From Clostridiales bacterium (lineage in GTDB: Bacteria; Bacillota; Clostridia; Oscillospirales; Oscillospiraceae), in assembly GCA_012516225.1 (NCBI GenBank), contig JAAYWX010000482.1, forward strand, positions 1 to 8,175: a stretch of DNA of 8,175 nucleotides, written 5' to 3'. Below, piece by piece: positions 1 through 5,752 of the stretch. Both the position numbers and the translations under genes were made by a program. Under the pieces are notes generated by a model. That model did no database searches. It was given only the letters and a program-made list of their open reading frames with translations, and was not told the DNA's origin. How positions within the stretch are numbered: position 1 is the first letter of the stretch; every line of letters starts with the position of its first letter.

Positions 1-63
1 CGTGATAATATGTCGATAGTAAGAAATATTTGACAAATTTAGGCAACAAAAACCCAAGCCTTA

Positions 64-78
64 TGAGAAAACTTCTCA
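64..78. promoter_or_regulatory. Palindrome, candidate repressor operator
   Basis: TGAGAA-aac-TTCTCA is a perfect 6-base-arm inverted repeat with a 3-base centre. It lies in the AT-rich divergent control region, downstream of the leftward promoter start. Its size suits a dimeric helix-turn-helix repressor, but this is inference because no protein-DNA contact can be read from sequence. Confidence 0.4.
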
Positions 79-121
79 AAAAGCGAATTATCAACTAATA
101 TTATGTGTGTTTGGCGACTAC

Positions 122-150
122 ATAGTATTTAATTTTCACTAATTTGTCAA
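122..150 (-). promoter_or_regulatory. Leftward sigma-A-type promoter
   Basis: Read on the minus strand there is a perfect -35 hexamer TTGACA (150-145), a 17-base spacer, and TACTAT (127-122), four of six matches to the -10 consensus. It points out of the window to the left, away from the rightward early genes. In temperate phages of Firmicutes such a divergent promoter normally drives the lysogeny repressor and integrase side, but that gene is not in the window. No start codon with a ribosome binding site is visible on the minus strand within bases 1-115. Confidence 0.6.
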
Positions 151-159
151 GTGTTATTT

Positions 160-172
160 ACATAAATTATGT
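160..172. promoter_or_regulatory. Palindrome ACATAAATTATGT just before first gene
   Basis: ACATAA-a-TTATGT is a perfect 6-base-arm palindrome directly upstream of the first rightward gene. The 8-mer ATTATGTG overlapping its right arm (166-173) recurs at 100-107. It could be an operator or overlap the rightward -10 region. I could not identify a convincing rightward promoter: TTGTCA at 144-149 is a possible -35, but no good -10 follows at the right distance. Confidence 0.3.
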
Positions 173-181
173 GATTTGGGG

Positions 182-379
182 GTGAAAATCATTTACGAGT
201 TGTTCCGCGACAAAGTCCGGCATATAAAGCTTGACCGGAAAATCACCAATGCAGACATTGCGAAAATGACGGGCTGCTACAAAGAGTCGACCATACACGT
301 GTTTATGACTGGCGGTAAGGGTAGAGACTCTGAGGCGGTCGCAAAGGCAATCGCTCGGGCACTGGACATTGAACTGTAG
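182..379 (+). CDS. Small helix-turn-helix protein (Cro-like candidate)
   Basis: A protein of about 65 residues, the first rightward gene after the divergent control region. The stretch from about residue 19 (ITNADIAKMTG) through STIHVFMTGG to EAVAKAIARALDIEL has the spacing of an XRE/Cro-type helix-turn-helix: helix 2, a turn, a recognition helix, then a closing helix ending in a typical 'ALDIEL'. In phages a gene here often encodes a Cro-like or early transcription regulator; that role is inferred. The start is uncertain. No ATG is in frame; GTG 182 is chosen, TTG 176 is possible, and neither has a Shine-Dalgarno sequence at normal spacing. GGGGGTGA (178-185) overlaps the chosen start and would be better placed for an ATT codon at 191. 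It ends 22 bases before the next start. Confidence 0.65.
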   Translation: MKIIYELFRDKVRHIKLDRKITNADIAKMTGCYKESTIHVFMTGGKGRDSEAVAKAIARALDIEL

Positions 380-401
380 CATGAAAGGAGGGCTGTTATA
401 T

Positions 402-644
402 ATGCCCCGCACAGTATTCGACGCGCAAAAGCACAAATACGATAAGCTCCTTGCTTTGATACTGGGTACGGCGACGGTCGCTGAGAAGACGTACGAGGAC
501 ATCGGCGGAATGATTGGATGCACAAAGAATACCATAACGGCGCGCTTTAAGCATCCTGAAAACCTCACACTCGGAGAACTGACTCGTATAGGCCGCGGTC
601 TTAACATCCCAATCGATGATTTGAGACAGAGTATCCAGTATTGA
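402..644 (+). CDS. Small helix-turn-helix regulator
   Basis: An 80-residue protein beginning MPRTVFDAQKHKYDKLLALI. Residues about 28-72 carry an XRE-like helix-turn-helix: YEDIGGMIGCTKNTITARF is the helix-turn-recognition-helix core, and LTLGELTRIGRGLNIPIDDL matches the usual closing helices. The start at ATG 402 is preferred over upstream in-frame ATGs at 369 and 381 because AAAGGAGG (384-391) sits ten bases before it. It follows the other small HTH gene closely, and the stop is 11 bases before the next start, so these genes are probably co-transcribed. The pair may be a Cro-like repressor and an early activator or excisionase-like factor. The sequence does not show which is which. Confidence 0.75.
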   Translation: MPRTVFDAQKHKYDKLLALILGTATVAEKTYEDIGGMIGCTKNTITARFKHPENLTLGELTRIGRGLNIPIDDLRQSIQY

Positions 645-655
645 AAGGAGCGGGT

Positions 656-781
656 ATGAAAGAACTTATACATATCTGTGGCGGCCTCCAGAACGCCAAG
701 CGCGGCATCGTCGAAGGGCTGCCGCTGATAGCCCTGATCGCGGCGGTGTATGCTCTGGCGATGCTGGTGCCAAGAATGTAG
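656..781 (+). CDS. 41-residue single-pass membrane peptide
   Basis: A micro-ORF starting MKELIHICGG and ending AMLVPRM. A basic patch (NAKRG) precedes one hydrophobic stretch (about residues 19-38, GLPLIALIAAVYALAMLV) long enough to span a membrane. GAAAGGAG (643-650) before ATG 656 is a good ribosome binding site and overlaps the stop of the preceding gene. No family is recognised. Small membrane peptides are common in phage early regions and sometimes act in exclusion or host takeover, but nothing here proves a role. Confidence 0.6.
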   Translation: MKELIHICGGLQNAKRGIVEGLPLIALIAAVYALAMLVPRM

Positions 782-817
782 AAATCTTAAGCCAACTTAA
801 AAAAGGAGCCTAAAAAG

Positions 818-958
818 ATGAACGGAAACCAGAAAACAATGGTGGCAGCAGATGATTTTATGAAAGTTGCCATCCTAATTCGGGAACTTGTTGCCCCAGT
901 CATTGGTAAAAAAGATTCCAGATTCTCGTTGAGAAGAATATGGAATCTAACAAGGTGA
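818..958 (+). CDS. 46-residue hypothetical, possibly frameshifted
   Basis: It starts MNGNQKTMVAADDFMKVAIL and ends RRIWNLTR, with GGAG (805-808) nine bases before ATG 818. No family is recognised. The codons GGT AAA AAA GAT contain an A6G run (908-914). A -1 slip there would leave this frame and read a further 22 codons (RFQILVEKNMESNKVTITYQFL split over 913-978, stop TGA 979-981), giving a 54-residue product. The extension looks more protein-like than the frame-0 tail and faintly resembles the beta-rich C-terminal ends of large serine recombinases. The gene may therefore be intact and short, programmed to shift, or broken by a one-base indel. Confidence 0.5.
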   Translation: MNGNQKTMVAADDFMKVAILIRELVAPVIGKKDSRFSLRRIWNLTR

Positions 959-1151
959 CAATTACATACCAGTTTCTTTGAAACATTACTGCGTTGATGG
1001 TAGAGATACCCCTCCTTTCACCCAAATATTACCACGGGCGGCAAAGGAGAGCAACGCATAAAAAGCGGCCCCCACCGGAGCGGCCACTCCGATAGAGGCA
1101 AAATCAAACCTAACTGCCCTCAGTATAAGAGGGAACGAAAGGAAAGTCAAC
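959..1151 (+). other. Gene-poor leader before the AbrB-type gene
   Basis: No convincing coding region was found. An ATG at 997 opens 32 codons (basic and proline-rich, ending RPPPERPLR, stop 1093-1095) but has no ribosome binding site. Two small inverted repeats are present: CGGAG/CTCCG (1076-1080 with 1087-1091) and CCCTC/GAGGG (1117-1121 with 1129-1133, 7-base loop). AGCGGCC is repeated directly at 1064-1070 and 1079-1085. The stretch could be an mRNA leader that folds before the AbrB-type gene. No T-run follows either hairpin on the + strand, so neither is an ordinary terminator. Confidence 0.4.
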
Positions 1152-1406
1152 ATGAAAAGTACAGGAATGACAAGAAGGGTAGACGAACTCGGACGCATCG
1201 TTCTGCCGGTTGAACTCCGGCGCACGCTGGGTATCGAGGAGCGAGACTCTCTCGAAATCTTTGTCAACGAGGACACTATTGTCCTTCGCAAGTATCAGCC
1301 CGGTTGCGTTCATTGCGGATCAATAGACCGTCTTACACGGTTCCGCGATTCGCTCATTTGCGATAACTGCCGCAAAGAAATCGCGCGTCAGCCGCTCAAA
1401 AATTAA
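1152..1406 (+). CDS. AbrB/SpoVT-type regulator with zinc ribbon
   Basis: An 84-residue DNA-binding protein. Residues 4-48 (TGMTRRVDELGRIVLPVELRR, then LGIEERDSLEIFV and TIVLRKY) match the swapped-hairpin AbrB/MazE/SpoVT fold, including the signature DxLGRIVLP. A C-terminal extension has C52-x2-C55 and C70-x2-C73, a probable zinc ribbon seen in several Firmicute and phage AbrB relatives. Proteins of this fold act as dimers or tetramers binding AT-rich promoter DNA. In the phage it may time early transcription or act on host AbrB-type regulation; that is inference. AAAGGAAAG (1138-1146) precedes ATG 1152. The next gene follows after 13 bases. Confidence 0.9.
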   Translation: MKSTGMTRRVDELGRIVLPVELRRTLGIEERDSLEIFVNEDTIVLRKYQPGCVHCGSIDRLTRFRDSLICDNCRKEIARQPLKN

Positions 1407-1419
1407 GGAGGTTATCTTT

Positions 1420-1674
1420 ATGCAAAATACAAAAAGCATAGTATCAGTTTGCTTTAAGCGTAAAGACTCCGAGGAATTCGGTGGCAAAGCATACCACTAC
1501 TTCACGGAACTCCCGCTGAGCGTGGGAGATATAATAAAAGTTCCGACGGCCCAGGGAGACTCGGTCGCAAAGGTGTGCGAGACCGATATACCCGAAAGCA
1601 AGGTAGATGAAAGAATTCTTCCGTTGCTGAAAACGATTACACAACTTGCAGAGGGAAGTGAAGAATCAGAATGA
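1420..1674 (+). CDS. 84-residue phage protein, coupled to the ATPase
   Basis: A strong ribosome binding site AAGGAGG (1405-1411) lies eight bases before ATG 1420. The protein begins MQNTKSIVSVCFKRKDSEEF. The middle (YHYFTELPLSVGDIIKVPTAQGDSVAKVCETDI) reads as a small beta-barrel: hydrophobic strands separated by a 'VGDxxxVP' turn, like the N-terminal domain of PriA or related phage proteins of this size. A short acidic helix ends the protein (LAEGSEESE). No enzymatic motif is visible. Its stop overlaps the start of the Rad50-like ATPase (ATGA, 1671-1674), so the two are probably made in fixed proportion and may act together, perhaps as a DNA-binding accessory. The function is unknown. Confidence 0.7.
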   Translation: MQNTKSIVSVCFKRKDSEEFGGKAYHYFTELPLSVGDIIKVPTAQGDSVAKVCETDIPESKVDERILPLLKTITQLAEGSEESE

Positions 1675-3686
1675 AAATTATTCAACTCGAACTTACCAAC
1701 TTTAAGGGTATACGTTCTTTGCTTCTGAAATTCAATGGGCGCGACGCCCGTATCATAGGAAACAACGCAACCGGCAAAACAACGGTTATGGACGCTTTTA
1801 TTTGGCTGCTGACCGGCAAGGACCATCTGGGGCGCTCCGATCTTAATTTCAACATCAAGACGCTTGACGGGGCCGGACAGGCTATCCCGATGCTTGACCA
1901 CACTGTCCGGGCTGTGCTTGAGCATGACGGGGCGACATTTGAGCTTGTACGCACCTTCCGCGAGGTCTGGCAGAAAAAGACCGGCACCAATGTCCAGTCC
2001 TTTAACGGACACAAGACCGAATACTACATAGACGGCGTACCGAAATCCGAAAAGGAATACACGGCTTTTATTGAACGGATTGCGTCTATGCAGCTTATCT
2101 ACCTGCTTACCATGACCGGCTACTTCAACGAGCAAATTAAGGCCGACGACCGCCGGAAGATGCTGCTGGATATGTGCGGCGACGTCGACGAGAGCGCCAT
2201 GCTTGCCCTGCCGGAGTTTGCTGAGCTTGCGCCGTATATAACACAGATGGTTACGGTAGCGGACTTAAAAAAAGCAAAGGCGGCGCAAAAAACCAAAATC
2301 AACGACGAGATCAAGTCAATCCCTACGGCTATCAATGTCCATATGCAGTACATGGATGTCAACGGTATAAGCGCTAAGGAAGAGCAGGGGATTATCGACA
2401 ATCTTACGGGCGCGATTAAGGCAGGCGAACAACAGCTTATTTCTCTCGATAACGGTGAAGCCTTAGCTGCTATGCGCAGGGAGCTTTCGGAGCTTGAGAA
2501 TGAAAAACTGCAGTTCAACATCCTTCAGGAACAGATACGAGAAAAAGCTGCAAGCGGCCTGAAATCGGAACTCTCGGCAGCACAAGACATCGCTTTCGAA
2601 ATTGGCAGGAAGATTTCCAGAGCGGATAGCGACTTGACCGCTTTACGCCTCGATTTGGAGTCATACGAGAAAAAACGGCAGGCGGCGCTTGACGAATATT
2701 ACGAGGTTGAAGATAAGGCTTTTGACGGCTCGACTGTATGCCCTACATGCGGTCAGCCGCTCCCGCCCGAGAAGGTTTCCGAGGCAATGGAACAGTTCAA
2801 CGAAAATAAGGCCAGGGAGCTTGAAGCAATAGCGGAAAAAGGAAAAGCTATTGCAATCTCAATAGGGAAGATCAAGGCCAACATCGAATCCACCGCAACA
2901 CTTCTGGACGAGCTCCGCAGAAAAAAGGAAGCCGCAGATTCGGAAGTGAATGCGCTGCAGTCTAAGCTTGCGGATATCAATAACGCGCCGATTCCGGAGT
3001 TTGATTGCGCCAAAATTGATGCCAAAAAGTCCGCAATAATCGACCTTATGCACTCGTCCGACGCTCTCAGGGAAAAGTACACCAAGCAGGTTGAAAGCCT
3101 TAAGGCGGCACGGTCGGAGCATGAGAGTAATATCTTGCGCTTGCAAAATGCGGAGAACGCCGCAAAGGAGATTGAAAAGTTGAAGGCTCGGGAAAAAGAG
3201 CTGGCGGCGGCTTTCGAGGACTGCGAAAAGCTTATAGCTCTCTGCGATAACTTCACCAGCGCCAAGGTCAGGATGCTGGACGAAAAGATTTCCGGCGCTT
3301 TCCGGTTCGCCAAATTTAAGCTCACGGAAACGCTTGTAAACGGAGGTGTTAAAGAAGTCTGCGAAACGCTGATCGACGGCGTGCCCTACGGAGCCGCGAA
3401 CAATGCGGCAAGAATCAATATCGGGCTGGACATCATCGAAACATTTTCCAATCACTACGGCATTACACTCCCCGTATTCGTGGATAACGCCGAATCAGTA
3501 TGCCGGCTTTATCCGATGGACGCGGGGAAAGAAAAACCGCAAATTATACAGCTCGTTGTACCGACACCCTTTGATTCTCTCCCGGTAGATTTGCAGGAAT
3601 ATCTCATTGACCGCTGCGGTTCCGAGGAAGAAGCCAAGAGAGCTTACGAGGAACCGAACAAAAAGCTTCGAGTAGAAATAGTTTAA
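1671..3686 (+). CDS. Rad50/SMC-like AAA ATPase with zinc hook
   Basis: A 671-residue ATPase of the RecF/SMC/Rad50 type. The N-terminus MKIIQLELTNFKGIR is the typical SMC beta-strand lead, followed by Walker A GNNATGKT (residues 30-37). Residues about 180-350 and 370-530 are rich in Glu, Lys, Ala and Leu heptads, forming two antiparallel coiled-coil arms. Between them lies CPTCGQPLP (C357, C360), a Rad50-like CxxC zinc hook. The C-terminal lobe has a Walker-B-like strand PVFVDNAES (D605, E608), with DNAE in place of the usual DE. I see no LSGG signature; NNAARINIGLDII occupies that area. The family uses ATP to tether and open DNA ends for a partner nuclease. Its start overlaps the previous stop, and the candidate annealase and metallo-hydrolase genes follow. 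Phage Rad50/SbcC analogues of this size are common in Firmicute prophages; the role here is inferred from context. Confidence 0.85.
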   Translation: MKIIQLELTNFKGIRSLLLKFNGRDARIIGNNATGKTTVMDAFIWLLTGKDHLGRSDLNFNIKTLDGAGQAIPMLDHTVRAVLEHDGATFELVRTFREVWQKKTGTNVQSFNGHKTEYYIDGVPKSEKEYTAFIERIASMQLIYLLTMTGYFNEQIKADDRRKMLLDMCGDVDESAMLALPEFAELAPYITQMVTVADLKKAKAAQKTKINDEIKSIPTAINVHMQYMDVNGISAKEEQGIIDNLTGAIKAGEQQLISLDNGEALAAMRRELSELENEKLQFNILQEQIREKAASGLKSELSAAQDIAFEIGRKISRADSDLTALRLDLESYEKKRQAALDEYYEVEDKAFDGSTVCPTCGQPLPPEKVSEAMEQFNENKARELEAIAEKGKAIAISIGKIKANIESTATLLDELRRKKEAADSEVNALQSKLADINNAPIPEFDCAKIDAKKSAIIDLMHSSDALREKYTKQVESLKAARSEHESNILRLQNAENAAKEIEKLKAREKELAAAFEDCEKLIALCDNFTSAKVRMLDEKISGAFRFAKFKLTETLVNGGVKEVCETLIDGVPYGAANNAARINIGLDIIETFSNHYGITLPVFVDNAESVCRLYPMDAGKEKPQIIQLVVPTPFDSLPVDLQEYLIDRCGSEEEAKRAYEEPNKKLRVEIV

Positions 3687-3708
3687 TTTAATACAAAGGA
3701 GATTTCAT

Positions 3709-4899
3709 ATGCCAAACGATAACACGGAGAACAAAACACCGGAGAGCAATAAACCGCAAACATGCTCGACCAAGCTGACCAGAGCCAATGATCTGTTTAT
3801 GCCGATGATTGAACGCCAGCTCACGGACAATGGCATCGTCATGACCGATTATCAGAAACAGTGCGTGCTTATGGCAATAGCCGGTATGAACGCGCTGCTT
3901 GACAGAGAAGGGCTTGGATGGAACAGCGAAAGCTTCGACAGCAGAAACGTTACCGAAATGCTGCAGACCGTCGCGGCGCTCCAACTCAACGCCGCGGCAA
4001 ATCCGAGAGAAATCTACTTCCAGACCCGCAATGTAAAAGTAAAAACTCCGGATGGCGGCGAGAAGTGGAAGAAACAAATCGAAATGGGCATCGAGGGCGA
4101 CGGCAACGATTCAATCCTGCGCCGCTTCGGAGCTGATGTTAAAAAGGTTGGGCAGTTCTGGCTTGTGCGTGAAGGCGACGAGTTCGTTTATCCGAGGCAC
4201 AAAGGTTTTGACATTACGCCTCCGGAATGGACGGAAACCGGCAAGGGAAAAGTCGTCCGAATCGTTTACCCGATACTAAAGAGGGACGATACCGTCGAAT
4301 TCTATATCGCCGAACGCGACGATGTGAAAAAGAATCTCGCGGCGCACATCAGCAACAACCTTATGAACGAGACTTTCGGTATTTGCGAGAACCGCTACAA
4401 AGCGACCGCCGACCAGCTTAAGAAGATCGCCGAGAAGAAAAAGGAAATTTTGTCCCTTATTAACGGCAGGTCAATAGATGAAATCCTTGACGATCCTGTA
4501 ATTCAGGAGTGGGCAAGTCCCTCATGGACGGAGATGCACAGCCGTGAGAGCATGCTCATCCGAAAGATGCGGAACAACATCGTCAAGAAGATTCCGAAAG
4601 ATTTTTCAAATGCTTATATTGCTTCTGCATATATGAACGCGGCCGATGATACGCGGAGCGCCATTACCGCTGAAATCGAGGAAAACGCCAACTCAACCTT
4701 GATAGACGTTGACTATTCCGAAATCCCTACCGATCCCGATACGGGAGAAGTCTTAACGGATGCGCCTTTGCCTGACTCCAATACAGATCATGCAAAACAG
4801 GAGAAGGGGCCGGAACCTATAGGACAGACCGATTTTTTCTCTGCTCAGCCTGAAGGCAACAGCAAAGTGAAGAGTTCCGTCCGGAAACCCCCGTTTTAA
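3709..4899 (+). CDS. Candidate RecT-like annealing protein
   Basis: A 396-residue protein with ribosome binding site AAAGGAG (3695-3701) before ATG 3709. The N-terminal 20 residues are polar and probably disordered. Residues about 25-310 form an alpha/beta core with recognisable phage-type blocks: MTDYQKQCVLMAIAGMN, LNAAANPREIYFQ (A97-E101 region), IEMGIEGDGND, and VKKNLAAHISNNLMNETFG followed by a Lys-rich helix. The last 60 or so residues (TDPDTGEVLTDAPLP onward) are an acidic/polar tail ending KPPF. The QLNAAANPREIYF block and the place between a Rad50-like ATPase and a nuclease-fold gene suggest a single-strand annealing protein of the RecT group for phage recombination. Motif evidence alone is not decisive, and it could be an unrelated conserved phage protein. 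Confidence 0.55.
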   Translation: MPNDNTENKTPESNKPQTCSTKLTRANDLFMPMIERQLTDNGIVMTDYQKQCVLMAIAGMNALLDREGLGWNSESFDSRNVTEMLQTVAALQLNAAANPREIYFQTRNVKVKTPDGGEKWKKQIEMGIEGDGNDSILRRFGADVKKVGQFWLVREGDEFVYPRHKGFDITPPEWTETGKGKVVRIVYPILKRDDTVEFYIAERDDVKKNLAAHISNNLMNETFGICENRYKATADQLKKIAEKKKEILSLINGRSIDEILDDPVIQEWASPSWTEMHSRESMLIRKMRNNIVKKIPKDFSNAYIASAYMNAADDTRSAITAEIEENANSTLIDVDYSEIPTDPDTGEVLTDAPLPDSNTDHAKQEKGPEPIGQTDFFSAQPEGNSKVKSSVRKPPF

Positions 4900-4905
4900 T
4901 TAGCT

Positions 4906-5604
4906 ATGGATTTTACAACACTTGCATCCGGCTCAACAGGCAACTGCTACATAGTCAGCTCGGGCAACTCAAAGCTCATGCTTGAGTGCGGTATTCCGAT
5001 AAAGAAAATCAAGGCCGGCTGCGGTTACAGGCTTCACCAGATGGCCGCGTGTTTAATCACGCATGAGCATCAAGACCACTGCAAGGCCGCCCAGGACATT
5101 TTAGCGGCGGGAATAGACATCTACTGCTCGCAGGGCACAGCGCAAGCGTGCGGCATTTCCGGCTATCGTGTTCACATCATAAAAGCTCGAGAGCAGTTCA
5201 ACATTGGCCCGTGGGCAATCCTGCCGTTTGAAGTTCAGCACGACGCCGCGGAGCCGCTCGGTTTTCTGATATCGGACGGCTCAGAAAAGCTACTTTTTGC
5301 AACGGATACCTACTATCTCAGACATACCTTCACAGGACTGACCAAGATTGCGCTTGAGTGCAATTATGCGCTTGATACGCTGGACGCAAACATAGTCTCG
5401 GGCTACGTCGAAGAATCTCGCCGGTCGCGTCTGCTTGCGTCACACATGAGCTTGGAACAGTGCAAAAAGACACTTGCGGCAAATGACCTCAGTCAAGTCC
5501 GGCAAATCTATCTGTTGCACCTGTCCGCACAAAATGCAGACGCTGAGCGTTTTAAGCGCGAAGTACAGAGACTGACGGGCAGGGAAGTATATATCGCCGG
5601 ATAA
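4906..5604 (+). CDS. WalJ/YycJ-like metallo-beta-lactamase-fold hydrolase
   Basis: A 232-residue protein of the metallo-beta-lactamase fold. The N-terminus MDFTTLASGSTGNCYIV is the hallmark of the YycJ/WalJ group. The metal site is visible: THEHQDH with H53, H55, D57 and H58; D134 in FATDTYY; and H180 in ASHMSLE. Members of this group include 5'-to-3' exonucleases and RNA or DNA phosphodiesterases. In this phage the enzyme could resect double-strand ends so that the neighbouring putative annealing protein can load; that is inference. It starts six bases after the previous stop with no clear Shine-Dalgarno sequence (only a weak GGAAA at 4883-4887), so its translation probably depends on re-initiation after the upstream gene. 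At 232 residues it is near full family length. Confidence 0.85.
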   Translation: MDFTTLASGSTGNCYIVSSGNSKLMLECGIPIKKIKAGCGYRLHQMAACLITHEHQDHCKAAQDILAAGIDIYCSQGTAQACGISGYRVHIIKAREQFNIGPWAILPFEVQHDAAEPLGFLISDGSEKLLFATDTYYLRHTFTGLTKIALECNYALDTLDANIVSGYVEESRRSRLLASHMSLEQCKKTLAANDLSQVRQIYLLHLSAQNADAERFKREVQRLTGREVYIAG

Positions 5605-5615
5605 ATCAGAACCCC

Positions 5616-5664
5616 ATTACCGCTCCCGTTCGGCTTGGGTAATAAACCGCAGTAAGCCGGGAGC
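5616..5664 (+). ncRNA. Structured spacer with competing stems
   Basis: Just after the hydrolase stop, three perfect pairings can be drawn: ATTACC/GGTAAT (5616-5621 with 5638-5643), GCTCCCG/CGGGAGC (5622-5628 with 5658-5664), and CGGCTT/AAGCCG (5631-5636 with 5654-5659). The first and second interlock as an H-type pseudoknot. Alternatively GCTCC/GGAGC plus CGGCTT/AAGCCG make an 11-pair hairpin with a 4-base bulge. No T-run follows, so it is not a standard terminator. It may be an RNA control element, a processing site or a protein-binding site for the downstream ssb part of the transcript. Confidence 0.4.
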
Positions 5665-5703
5665 ATTGCCGAGATAAAAAACGGAGTAATCAGATCATAA
5701 AAA

Positions 5704-5735
5704 GGAGCCGCGAGTCTGCTGCGGTTGGCGGCTCC
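5704..5735 (-). terminator. GC-rich hairpin before ssb, terminator-like on minus strand
   Basis: GGAGCCGC (5704-5711) pairs perfectly with GCGGCTCC (5728-5735) over a 16-base loop. On the minus strand the stem is followed by TTTTTAT, the pattern of an intrinsic terminator. On the + strand there is no T-run, but the stem ends eight bases before the ssb ribosome binding site (GGGGG, 5744-5748). No minus-strand gene runs into it. It may stop antisense transcripts or serve as a + strand mRNA structure that tunes ssb translation. Confidence 0.4.
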
Positions 5736-5752
5736 ATTCGAAAGGGGGAAAT

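Larger units (their letters stand above)
30..150. repeat. 10-base inverted repeat TTGACAAATT
   Basis: TTGACAAATT occurs at 30-39 on the + strand and, inverted, at 141-150. The right copy contains the -35 of the leftward promoter. Similarity continues weakly past the repeat (TTAG versus AGTG after one gap). The paired spacing across a phage control region suggests regulator sites or paired promoters, although the left copy has no good -10 at 16-18 bases. Confidence 0.35.

Noticed and set aside
997..1095. 32-codon frame as a confident gene
   Set aside because: There is no Shine-Dalgarno sequence and no recognisable homology. It is kept only as a possible leader peptide in the findings.
986..1291. 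Minus-strand 101-codon frame with hydrophobic stretches
   Set aside because: It overlaps the clear AbrB-type gene and lacks a ribosome binding site. The hydrophobicity comes from the complement of basic and GC-rich codons.
1152..1406. MazE-type antitoxin of a toxin-antitoxin pair
   Set aside because: The fold is shared, but the next gene does not look like a MazF toxin, and the zinc ribbon and phage context fit a regulator better.
1497..2135. Minus-strand open frame of 212 codons
   Set aside because: It lies opposite the 84-residue protein and the ATPase N-terminus with its Walker A motif, has no ribosome binding site and matches no family. It is a shadow of + strand codon usage.
2753..3455. 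Two long minus-strand frames opposite the ATPase coiled coil
   Set aside because: Their compositions (Ser/Leu/Ala-rich, or mixed without motifs) mirror the Glu/Lys/Ala coiled-coil codons of the real gene. There is no start signal.
5616..5664. Rho-independent terminator after the metallo-hydrolase gene
   Set aside because: The stems are strong, but no T-run follows on either strand, so standard intrinsic termination is not supported.
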